A DNA stretch of 20,131 nt. Source: Bacteroidales bacterium UBA4621 (GTDB lineage: Bacteria > Bacteroidota > Bacteroidia > Bacteroidales > Paludibacteraceae). The DNA lies in NCBI GenBank assembly GCA_002387325.1, contig DGIN01000007.1, positions 1 through 20,131 on the forward strand. The letters run 5' to 3'. Below the pieces are notes generated by a model. It did not search any database and was not told where the DNA came from. It was given only the letters and a program-made list of their open reading frames with translations. Position numbers and translations under genes: made by a program. Positions 7,803-13,831 of this stretch are shown one piece after another; position 1 is the stretch's first letter; every line of letters starts with the position of its first letter.

Positions 7803-7834
7803 ATAAACCCATAAACTTATAAACTCATAAACTT
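7803..7834. repeat. 8-bp tandem array (ataaactt type), 4 copies
   Basis: The units are ataaaccc, ataaactt, ataaactc and ataaactt. The array overlaps the pyrK stop codon (TGA, complement at 7825-7827) and its last two sense codons. The rest of the 128-bp pyrK-pyrD spacer is made of related ttgat/agttg words but shows no gene or clear promoter. Confidence 0.85.
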
Positions 7835-8571
7835 ATTTCCCCCGCCTCAAACACCGGTCCTTCTTTGCAGACACGTTTGATGCCGTTCTTCGTTTGGATA
7901 CTGCACCCCACGCATATCCCGAAACCGCAACCCATTCGCTCCTCCATACTCACCTCGCCGGTCGTTCCTGCCGCCTGTATCAGCGCACGGAGCATAGGCA
8001 GTGGTCCGCAGGCGTAGTAGTAAGACCCCATAGACCCCTCCTGCTCCCCTTCAAAGGGGAGGGCTGCAGTAACGAAACCTTTTATGCCATAGGAGCCGTC
8101 TGCCGTGGTTACTTTTACATCACAGCCCAAGCGGCGGAACTCGTCCTCAAAGAACACCTCTTCGCAGGTATTGAAACCCAATATCACCTGCACTTGTTTT
8201 CCCTTTGCCCGCAGTTGTTTTGCCAGATAGTAGAGAGGAGGCACTCCTACCCCGCCCCCGACCAACAGCGGTCTCTCGCCTGCTTTGTCAAGGTTATAAC
8301 CGTTCCCAAGCCCGGTCAGCACATTCAGCGTTGCGCCTGCCTGCAACTGCGACATCGTGCGTGTCCCATCGCCCACCACCTTATATATAAGGGTCAGCGT
8401 ATCTCCTTCCACATCGCATACCGAAATCGGTCGGCGCAAAAACTGCCCGGGTACGGCAATATCCACAAACTGCCCTGCCCGAATACCGTCAGTCGCCCCG
8501 CGAAGCCGCATCTTATACACGCGACTTGCAATCTGTTCATTGGAGAGCAAAACAAATACGGCAGTTTGCAT
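7825..8571 (-). CDS. pyrK: Dihydroorotate dehydrogenase electron-transfer subunit
   Basis: PyrK carries FAD and a [2Fe-2S] cluster and links PyrD to NAD+. The 248-residue protein has a ferredoxin-reductase-type barrel with the FAD motif RRPISVCD (46-53), a nucleotide-binding stretch LLVGGGVGVPPLYYLA (102-117), the ACGP segment (187-190), and a C-terminal cluster motif with C215-x4-C220-x2-C223-x11-C235. All four cluster cysteines are present. Residues about 171-183 form an unusual Glu/Gly-rich insertion encoded by a near-perfect 18-bp palindrome (8044-8061). It lies just before the conserved Tyr-rich strand leading to ACGP and looks like a small inserted element that kept the frame. pyrC lies 8 bp upstream, pyrD downstream. 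Confidence 0.96.
   Translation of the reverse strand: MQTAVFVLLSNEQIASRVYKMRLRGATDGIRAGQFVDIAVPGQFLRRPISVCDVEGDTLTLIYKVVGDGTRTMSQLQAGATLNVLTGLGNGYNLDKAGERPLLVGGGVGVPPLYYLAKQLRAKGKQVQVILGFNTCEEVFFEDEFRRLGCDVKVTTADGSYGIKGFVTAALPFEGEQEGSMGSYYYACGPLPMLRALIQAAGTTGEVSMEERMGCGFGICVGCSIQTKNGIKRVCKEGPVFEAGEISL
8023..8061 (-). repeat. Palindromic element inserted in pyrK
   Basis: The sequence ctcccctt-ca-aaggggag at 8044-8061 is an 18-bp near-perfect palindrome. It is followed on the coding strand by a G-rich stretch encoding a segment rich in Glu, Gly and Ser. Family alignments from memory do not have this segment, and similar CCCCTTTGAAGGGG words occur as dispersed repeats in some Bacteroidota genomes. 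The element boundary is approximate. Confidence 0.5.
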
Positions 8572-8597
8572 ATTAATTATTAACTATTAACTATTAC
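8571..8597. repeat. 7-bp tandem array (tattaac), about 4 copies
   Basis: The units are tattaat, tattaac, tattaac and a partial tattac. The array fills the 8-bp pyrC-pyrK gap and also encodes the last five residues and stop of PyrC, so the 3' end of pyrC is itself repeat sequence. Confidence 0.85.
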
Positions 8598-9695
8598 TCC
8601 ATTGTAAACGGTCTCCACGCAGCGTCCATAGACCGTCCACCCCGCAAAGGGTGTGGAGTGTCCCTTGGACAGAAACTTGTCGGGGTCTATCTCGTAGGGT
8701 GTCTCCACCTCAAACGTTGTCCACGATGTGCCTTGCGGCAGTCCCGTTATCTCCCGTGCGCGGGTGGACATCAGTTCCACCAGCCGCTCCAACGTAATAA
8801 AGCCCGTACGCACTAAATAGGTGTACATCAGCGGGAAAGCGCATTCTATCCCCACAATGCCAAACGCACTATGCTCCAGACCGCGGCTTTTCTCCTCGGC
8901 GGTATGCGGCGCATGGTCGGTGGCAATCACATCTATCGTGCCGTCCTGTATGCCCGCCAAGAGTGCCATTCTGTCGTCCACACCCCGCAGCGGCGGGTTC
9001 ATCTTCCAGCAGCCGTCCTCGCCCATACACCGCTCATCCAAAAGCAGATAATGCGGTGCCGTCTCGCAGGTTACTTTCGCCCCGCGGGCTTTCGCCTCAC
9101 GAATGAGTTGCACACTCTCTTTGGTGGAGATATGGCAGATATGCAGGCGGCATCCGGTCTCCTCACTCAGGCGGATATTCCGCTCCACCTCGCGCCACTC
9201 GCTCTCGGAGCAGATACCCCGATGCCCGTGCGCACGTGCGTACGCCCCTGCGTGTATATACCCGTTGTGCAAGAGGCTGTTCACCTCGCAATGCTCCACA
9301 ATCATACTCCCCACCCTTGCGCAACGCTCCATCGCCTCGCGCATCAAGTCCTCGCTCTGCACGCCGCACCCGTCATCAGAGAAACCCGCCACCAACGGGG
9401 CAAGTTGTTCTATATTAACGAGTTCACCCTCGCCTTTACGGCCGAGGGTGATTGTGGCATAGGGGTGCACGCCGATAAGGCTGTCGCGGGCAATAATCCC
9501 TTGTTGTATTTGCAGATTTTCTATGCAGTCAGGAGCAGGATTGGTGTTTGGCATGGTAAACACGTCGGAGTAGCCGGCGCACATAGCGGCATTGCTGCCA
9601 CTACGGATGGTCTCTTTCTGGGGGTAGCCCGGCTCTCGGAAATGCACATGCATATCCACCAAGGCGGGAACACGAATAGTACCTAACAGACTCAT
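8580..9695 (-). CDS. pyrC: Dihydroorotase (type I)
   Basis: PyrC cyclises carbamoyl-aspartate to dihydroorotate on a zinc amidohydrolase site. Metal and active-site motifs are DMHVHFREPG (14-23; H16, H18), FSDDG (105-109), EHCE (134-137), ICHIST (186-191) and IATDHAPH (257-264, catalytic Asp D260). The 371 residues are shorter than the usual 420-450 because the N-terminal beta-strand segment before DMHVHF is nearly absent. An in-frame stop lies just upstream of the ATG, so no longer start is possible. It is the first gene of the cluster, 55 bp after a strong promoter. Its last codons are made of 7-bp repeat units. Confidence 0.96.
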   Translation of the reverse strand: MSLLGTIRVPALVDMHVHFREPGYPQKETIRSGSNAAMCAGYSDVFTMPNTNPAPDCIENLQIQQGIIARDSLIGVHPYATITLGRKGEGELVNIEQLAPLVAGFSDDGCGVQSEDLMREAMERCARVGSMIVEHCEVNSLLHNGYIHAGAYARAHGHRGICSESEWREVERNIRLSEETGCRLHICHISTKESVQLIREAKARGAKVTCETAPHYLLLDERCMGEDGCWKMNPPLRGVDDRMALLAGIQDGTIDVIATDHAPHTAEEKSRGLEHSAFGIVGIECAFPLMYTYLVRTGFITLERLVELMSTRAREITGLPQGTSWTTFEVETPYEIDPDKFLSKGHSTPFAGWTVYGRCVETVYNGVIVNS

Positions 9696-9716
9696 GAATG
9701 ATTAGTAACGTTAATA

Positions 9717-9730
9717 CTCCGTTGCCGGAG
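9717..9730 (-). promoter_or_regulatory. Small hairpin in the pyrC leader
   Basis: CTCCG and CGGAG form a 5-bp stem around a 4-base loop, lying in the roughly 48-nt leader between the predicted start of transcription and pyrC. No U tract follows, so it is not a terminator. A role in mRNA stability or control by pyrimidines is possible but not shown. Confidence 0.4.
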
Positions 9731-9749
9731 CAGTATCAGAAATCGAGTG

Positions 9750-9780
9750 CAAAGGTACTGTTTTTTTTCGGATTATACAA
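9750..9780 (-). promoter_or_regulatory. Promoter of the pyr-gua-pur operon
   Basis: On the minus strand TTG (9780-9778), a 20-base spacer and TACCTTTG (9757-9750) match the Bacteroidota -33/-7 consensus. The surrounding CAGTACCTTTGCA is identical to the rlmL promoter at 12401-12412. Transcription should start near 9743. No other full promoter was found down to purE, so this probably drives the whole cluster. Confidence 0.85.
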
Positions 9781-9971
9781 GCCCGACGGTGTTTAATAAT
9801 TGACCGTTAATAGGCATTAATTCGTCGTTAATCTCTCATTTGCACTGCGTTAGGGTAAAACAGGGAACATATAATTATCCGTATAATTAACCATATAATC
9901 TGTTTTGCCACTCAAATACAAACTTTTTTAGATAGAAATTACCAAAAATTAGCAATACATATTAGGTACAA
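9781..9971. other. AT-rich intergenic region upstream of the pyr promoter
   Basis: No gene is seen here. The stretch holds repeated gttaat/ttaatt words and, at 9863-9877, a 15-bp sequence (gggaacatataatta) that recurs in inverted orientation at 388-402 in the purE-purL spacer. It may hold upstream regulatory sites, but none can be named. Confidence 0.5.
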
Positions 9972-10008
9972 GAAAAAAATCTCCCGCCTGAAACTTTCAA
10001 GCGGGAGA
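9972..10008 (-). terminator. Intrinsic terminator of the secreted-protein gene
   Basis: On the minus strand TCTCCCGC (10008-10001) pairs with GCGGGAGA (9987-9980). The loop can extend the stem through TTGAA/TTCAG, and the hairpin is followed directly by seven Ts. It lies about 33 bp after the stop of the gene at 10041-11873 and separates that gene from the pyr operon downstream. Confidence 0.95.
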
Positions 10009-10026
10009 CCTGTTGCATTACACTAA

Positions 10027-10045
10027 TTATGCATTACGCATTATA
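10027..10045. repeat. Heptamer repeat at the stop of the secreted-protein gene
   Basis: The units ttatgca, ttacgca and a partial ttata have a 7-bp period. The last one contains the stop codon (complement of tta at 10041-10043). It is a further instance of a TTAnnnA heptamer at a gene end, outside the pyr operon. Confidence 0.65.
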
Positions 10046-11873
10046 GTTTTGCTCCTTGTGCATTGTAGCGAACGCCGTCTTTTACAATTACCAACTGACC
10101 GTTGACAATCATCTTCTGCGCTTTCTCGGCTACAACTGCGTTGTCAAGAGCGGTTTGAGGACCTGACTGTGGAACCCAAGCCTCTGCACTCAACAGGTAA
10201 TCCACAGCATTGCCCAACAAAGTTTCTGCTTCTGCGGTCAAATCTGCATACTGACCATTAAGCAAACTGATCAGCAGATATTTTGCTGTTCCCTCAGCAC
10301 CTACTCGTGCAGCAGCAGGCAGTTCGTGAATAGCCGCACCACCGGCTACATTTGCCAATACATACCCTTCCTTGCCTTCTGCAAAAGATGTTACAGGTTG
10401 GATATTCTTTGCTGTTTTGGTACTGTAAATTGTAATACTGTCATTCAAACCGGCAAACAGCGGGTGCGAAGCGATGTTGGTGTACTTTGCTGTATTGATT
10501 TTTACCCCCTGTTGGTCGTTACCATTCGAGCATGCACCCCAGCCCCAACGTCCTTCGGGATAGAAATAAGACTTGGTATTCAAAACAGGTACATTAGCAG
10601 TAGCCAACTCATTCAATTCACCGTCTGCTGCATCTTTGCCACTCAAAGACTCGTGCAAAATCACCAAATCGTATCCGCTGAAATCGGTGTTGTCGTTTTT
10701 CTCACCACGTACTTCGATATAGAAACCTTTTGCAGCAACCACACCGTACATCTTGTCATTTTCGATACCGGCAGTAGTCATATAGAGTACATCTTTCTCG
10801 GCTTTGGTCACCGTCAGAGTATAGGTGGCAGTTGATTTATCTTGTGCAGTAACTACAATAGAAAGAGGATTGGTAAAGTCTTGTGTGCTACCCGACTCAA
10901 TGCTTGCCGTTGCGCTCTCCGACACCTCGAAATTAACCACCAAAGCCGTCAAGTCTGCGTTTTTGGAGACCAACAGACTACCTGCGTTCTCACTGATAGC
11001 CACAGCCTTACCGTCGATAGTTACATTCAGCAACTCTTTCTCGCTCGAAGCGGTTTGCGCAGCGGTAAAGTTAATAGTGTAAGTCTTAATCGTAGTACCA
11101 TCCTCAGCGGTTACAACAATCGTGGTTGCACCGGGGATAGCAGCAGCGGGCGTAACAACAGCATTGGCATTTTTCGATGTAGCAACCGCCTCAACAACAG
11201 GCACTTCCGTTGTACCAAAAGGCAACTCCACACTGTAAGTTTCCGTTGCAGGGTCAAAACCCTCCAATGCCTTGCCGTCAACTGTAATGGATTTAAGAGT
11301 TGCATTGTCAGTAGCCAAATTCTCATAATAATCATTTGAAAGAACAATCTTAAACGTTGCAGGCTTCATCTCTGTAGCGTTATCCTTAAACGTCAGATAG
11401 TATTTACCATCAATAGTAGATATGTCAGCAGAGGTAAATGTGTAGGATTGAGGACCTTTTTTCTCTAAATCATCACCGGCTTTTGACCAAAGACGTTGAT
11501 TAACGCCACCTGCTACTCCATTGACAACGAGTTGATAATAACGTCCGTCAGAAGAGCCTCCGACAGTCATTGAGATCGTACCTTCAGCGGTTGCAGAGGG
11601 AACCTCGAAGCCTATCACACTCTCTCCTTTATTTGATAAATACCCATTTTTGCTAACCTTCTGATTTCCACCTTTCGTATTACTATAATAAGCCCCATTC
11701 TCCACACCCGAAGGGATATTTATATCCGAAGTAGGCTTAAAATCATACGCCCATACACTTTCTGCTCCATTGACAGTACGCACCGAATACTTTCCCGTAG
11801 TAACTTCCTCCGCCACTGCATTCCCTGCAAAGAGGGCGGCGAGGGCGAGGGTAAAGAGTTTGATTTTTTTCAT
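10041..11873 (-). CDS. Secreted multidomain protein with cadherin-like domains and amidotransferase-like region
   Basis: Function is unknown. The 610 residues begin with a signal peptide (MKKIKLFTLALAALFAGNAVA, likely cleavage near residue 21). Residues about 25-180 look like a beta-sandwich, possibly carbohydrate binding. Residues 190-270 (LKSITVDGKALEGFDPATET onward) resemble the cadherin-like beta-sandwich family, and 280-357 a second similar unit. Residues 360-567 (VLYMTTAG, YDLVILHES, HPLFAGL) resemble a ThuA/class I amidotransferase-like fold. The last about 25 residues (KMIVNGQLVIVKDG, then VRYNAQGAKL) resemble C-terminal tails of secreted Bacteroidales proteins, perhaps read by a type IX system. 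The gene has its own promoter and terminator and is monocistronic. Domain calls are from pattern memory, not a search. Confidence 0.85.
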   Translation of the reverse strand: MKKIKLFTLALAALFAGNAVAEEVTTGKYSVRTVNGAESVWAYDFKPTSDINIPSGVENGAYYSNTKGGNQKVSKNGYLSNKGESVIGFEVPSATAEGTISMTVGGSSDGRYYQLVVNGVAGGVNQRLWSKAGDDLEKKGPQSYTFTSADISTIDGKYYLTFKDNATEMKPATFKIVLSNDYYENLATDNATLKSITVDGKALEGFDPATETYSVELPFGTTEVPVVEAVATSKNANAVVTPAAAIPGATTIVVTAEDGTTIKTYTINFTAAQTASSEKELLNVTIDGKAVAISENAGSLLVSKNADLTALVVNFEVSESATASIESGSTQDFTNPLSIVVTAQDKSTATYTLTVTKAEKDVLYMTTAGIENDKMYGVVAAKGFYIEVRGEKNDNTDFSGYDLVILHESLSGKDAADGELNELATANVPVLNTKSYFYPEGRWGWGACSNGNDQQGVKINTAKYTNIASHPLFAGLNDSITIYSTKTAKNIQPVTSFAEGKEGYVLANVAGGAAIHELPAAARVGAEGTAKYLLISLLNGQYADLTAEAETLLGNAVDYLLSAEAWVPQSGPQTALDNAVVAEKAQKMIVNGQLVIVKDGVRYNAQGAKL

Positions 11874-11953
11874 GATAATTTTGTTTTAATTATTAAGTAA
11901 ATAAATTGAGTTTAATTGAATTAGCCATAACCAATCATTGGCGAAAAACGCCT

Positions 11954-11967
11954 GTCCTTTTCAGGAC
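11954..11967 (-). promoter_or_regulatory. 5'-end hairpin with GAAA tetraloop
   Basis: On the transcribed strand GTCCT-GAAA-AGGAC is a 5-bp stem with a GNRA tetraloop. It falls at or within a few bases of the predicted transcription start for the gene at 10041-11873. A stem at the very 5' end could protect the mRNA from decay. Confidence 0.45.
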
Positions 11968-11971
11968 GGTG

Positions 11972-11979
11972 CAAAAGTA
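11972..11979 (-). promoter_or_regulatory. -7 promoter element of the secreted-protein gene
   Basis: TACTTTTG followed by C on the minus strand is an exact TAnnTTTG match, about 99 bp upstream of the ATG. No clear TTTG is found at -33, so the promoter is supported by one element and by its position. Confidence 0.6.
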
Positions 11980-12147
11980 CGGCTTTTTATTGAATGGAGA
12001 GTGTTATTTATTGTCTTTTGTTGTGTAAAAATTGACAAAACGCAAAACTTTGCACATACTACACACTTTATAGGGGCTGCAGAGCCCCTCTTTGAAAGCG
12101 AAGAAAAATCAGCACTCCACAATCAGAGGACAGCGGGAAGTCTCAAC

Positions 12148-12180
12148 CCTCACGCTGTCCTCACGCTGTCCTCACGCCGA
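12148..12180. repeat. 11-bp tandem repeat, 3 copies
   Basis: The unit cctcacgctgt occurs twice exactly and once as cctcacgccga, head to tail. Confidence 0.9.
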
Positions 12181-12195
12181 CCACTACGGTATTTT

Positions 12196-12239
12196 TACGG
12201 TAGATATACGGTAGATATACGGTAGATACACGGTAGATA
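12196..12239. repeat. 11-bp tandem repeat, 4 copies
   Basis: The unit tacggtagata occurs three times exactly and once as cacggtagata. In the phase ggtagatatac it differs at three positions from the unit of the array at 5225-5270. Confidence 0.93.
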
Positions 12240-12379
12240 ATCGGTTCATTCAGCAACTCTTATAATACTCTTATTATACCCTTATCGCAGTATTTACCCG
12301 ATACTAAACCAAACCGATAAATAGAGTGATAAAAACAAAGAAAGCGGCTGTCTGCCCTACTGCAAAATAAGAGCGGATA

Positions 12380-12410
12380 TTGCTACTATCAGAAAAAAGC
12401 AGTACCTTTG
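12380..12410 (+). promoter_or_regulatory. Promoter of rlmL-queA
   Basis: TTG (12380-12382), a 20-base spacer and TACCTTTG (12403-12410) match the Bacteroidota consensus and share CAGTACCTTTGCA with the pyrC promoter. The predicted start near 12417 leaves a leader of only about 10 nt before the ATG at 12428. This also rules out a TTG start at 12380. Confidence 0.85.
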
Positions 12411-12427
12411 CAAGATATTTTGCAGAT

Positions 12428-13831
12428 ATGAACAACAACGAAGAATTTCAGATGGTTGCCAAGACCTTCAAAGGGCTTGAAGATGTCTTGGCACAAGAAC
12501 TGACCGAACTCGGGGCGAACAACGTACAGAAAGAACGCCGTGCCGTATCGTTTACGGGCAACAAAGAGATGCTCTACCGCGCCAATTTCTGCCTGCGTAC
12601 CGCCTCGCGCGTACTGGTGCCGATTGCCACATTCCGCGCCAAAGACGCCGATGAGGTCTATGCCCACGCCAAGGAAATCGACTGGGCACAATATATGACG
12701 GTGCAGACGGGTTTCTCGATTGACGCCACCGTCTATTCGGAGACATTCCGCCACTCGAAATATGTTACCTACCGCGTCAAAGACGCAATAGCCGACTGGT
12801 GGACGGAGCGGGAGCAGAAGCGCCCGAATGTGAAACTGACCGCCCCCGACCTGAGTCTGAACGTACATATCGCCGCCGAGATGGTTACTATCTCGCTGGA
12901 CAGTTCGGGCGAGAGCCTGCACAAACGCGGCTACCGCACAGCCAACACCGAAGCCCCTATCAACGAGGCACTGGCGGCAGGCATGCTCCTGCTGGCAGGC
13001 TGGCACGGGCAGGCGAACTTCTTCGACCCGATGTGCGGTTCGGGTACGCTACTGATAGAGGCGGCTTTGATTGCGCAGAACATCGCACCGGGTGTTTTCC
13101 GCAAAGGGTTCGGTTTCGAGAAATGGCTTGACTTTGACAAAGACCTGTTTGAAATGGTCTATAACGACGACTCCCGCGAGCGGGAGTTTACCCACCATAT
13201 CTACGGTTCGGACGCGAGTTTCTATGCCGTACAGGTGGCGCAGAAGAACATCAAGAGTGCCGGGATGCAACGTTTTATAGACGTGAAGCAGATACGCTTG
13301 GAGGAAATCCGCTTTGCGGGCGTGGAAGGTGCGCCGAAAACCGAAGGGGCTTTCGTAATGATGAACCCGCCGTACGGAGAGCGTCTGGCGCAAGACAAAG
13401 ATGTGCTGCGCCTGTACGAGGATATGGGTAAAGCACTAAAGTTCCGGTTCACGGGTGCCACGGCGTGGATTATCTCGTCCAACGAAGAGGCAATGAAATG
13501 TATCGGGCTGAAACCCGCCGAAAAGATGCACCTGCTCAACGGGGAGTTGGACTGCCTGTTCAACAAATACGAATTGTTCCAAGGCGAGCATAAGGACTGG
13601 AAAAAGACGCATCCGCGGTCAGAACAAAGAACAAAGGACAAAGAACAAAGAACGAAACGCTTTGGTGATAAAAAACGTGAGTTCCGTCCGCGCAGAGACG
13701 ACGACAAGCGAGGGTTCAAAACGCGGGAGAAAAAGGATTTTGCACCCCGCAGAGAGAAACGCGATTTTAAGCCCAAGAGCAACTACAAACGCCCGAGAAA
13801 CAATGAATCCTATACTGATAGCAGACTATAA
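12428..13831 (+). CDS. rlmL: 23S rRNA guanine-N2 methyltransferase, RlmL N-terminal type
   Basis: The 467-residue protein has a THUMP RNA-binding region (about 45-155) and a Rossmann methyltransferase domain with the SAM motif FDPMCGSGTLLIEA (199-212) and the catalytic NPPYGERL (313-320), typical of guanine N2 methylation. It matches the first half of E. coli RlmL (G2445 of 23S rRNA) and lacks the RlmK half, as is usual outside gammaproteobacteria. The exact target base is inferred. The ATG at 12428 was chosen because the frame upstream is promoter sequence. After about residue 393 comes a 75-residue Arg/Lys/Asp-rich, probably disordered tail. Its first part (SEQRTKDKEQRTKR) is encoded by a 7-bp tandem repeat. 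The last 29 bp overlap queA, suggesting coupled translation. Confidence 0.88.
   Translation: MNNNEEFQMVAKTFKGLEDVLAQELTELGANNVQKERRAVSFTGNKEMLYRANFCLRTASRVLVPIATFRAKDADEVYAHAKEIDWAQYMTVQTGFSIDATVYSETFRHSKYVTYRVKDAIADWWTEREQKRPNVKLTAPDLSLNVHIAAEMVTISLDSSGESLHKRGYRTANTEAPINEALAAGMLLLAGWHGQANFFDPMCGSGTLLIEAALIAQNIAPGVFRKGFGFEKWLDFDKDLFEMVYNDDSREREFTHHIYGSDASFYAVQVAQKNIKSAGMQRFIDVKQIRLEEIRFAGVEGAPKTEGAFVMMNPPYGERLAQDKDVLRLYEDMGKALKFRFTGATAWIISSNEEAMKCIGLKPAEKMHLLNGELDCLFNKYELFQGEHKDWKKTHPRSEQRTKDKEQRTKRFGDKKREFRPRRDDDKRGFKTREKKDFAPRREKRDFKPKSNYKRPRNNESYTDSRL
13624..13658 (+). repeat. 7-bp tandem repeat inside rlmL (acaaaga), 5 units
   Basis: The units are acaaaga, acaaagg, acaaaga, acaaaga and acgaaac. 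A change by one unit would shift the reading frame of the rlmL tail. It lies beyond the catalytic domain. Confidence 0.9.

Larger units (their letters stand above)
12001..12379. other. Intergenic region between divergent transcription units
   Basis: No convincing gene is present. The stretch contains a 7-bp stem hairpin at 12072-12089 (AGGGGCT/AGCCCCT, loop gcag) without a U tract, two 11-bp tandem arrays (12148-12180 and 12196-12239), and an AT-rich tract before the rlmL promoter. Confidence 0.6.

Noticed and set aside
12072..12089. AGGGGCT/AGCCCCT hairpin as a terminator
   Set aside because: The stem is perfect, but no U tract follows on either strand and no gene ends nearby.
11938..12225. 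95-residue plus-strand frame in the intergenic region
   Set aside because: It runs through a promoter element, hairpins and an 11-bp tandem array and resembles nothing known.
12380..12427. TTG start giving rlmL 16 extra residues
   Set aside because: The TTG is the -33 box and TACCTTTG at 12403-12410 the -7 box of the promoter, so this stretch should not be translated.
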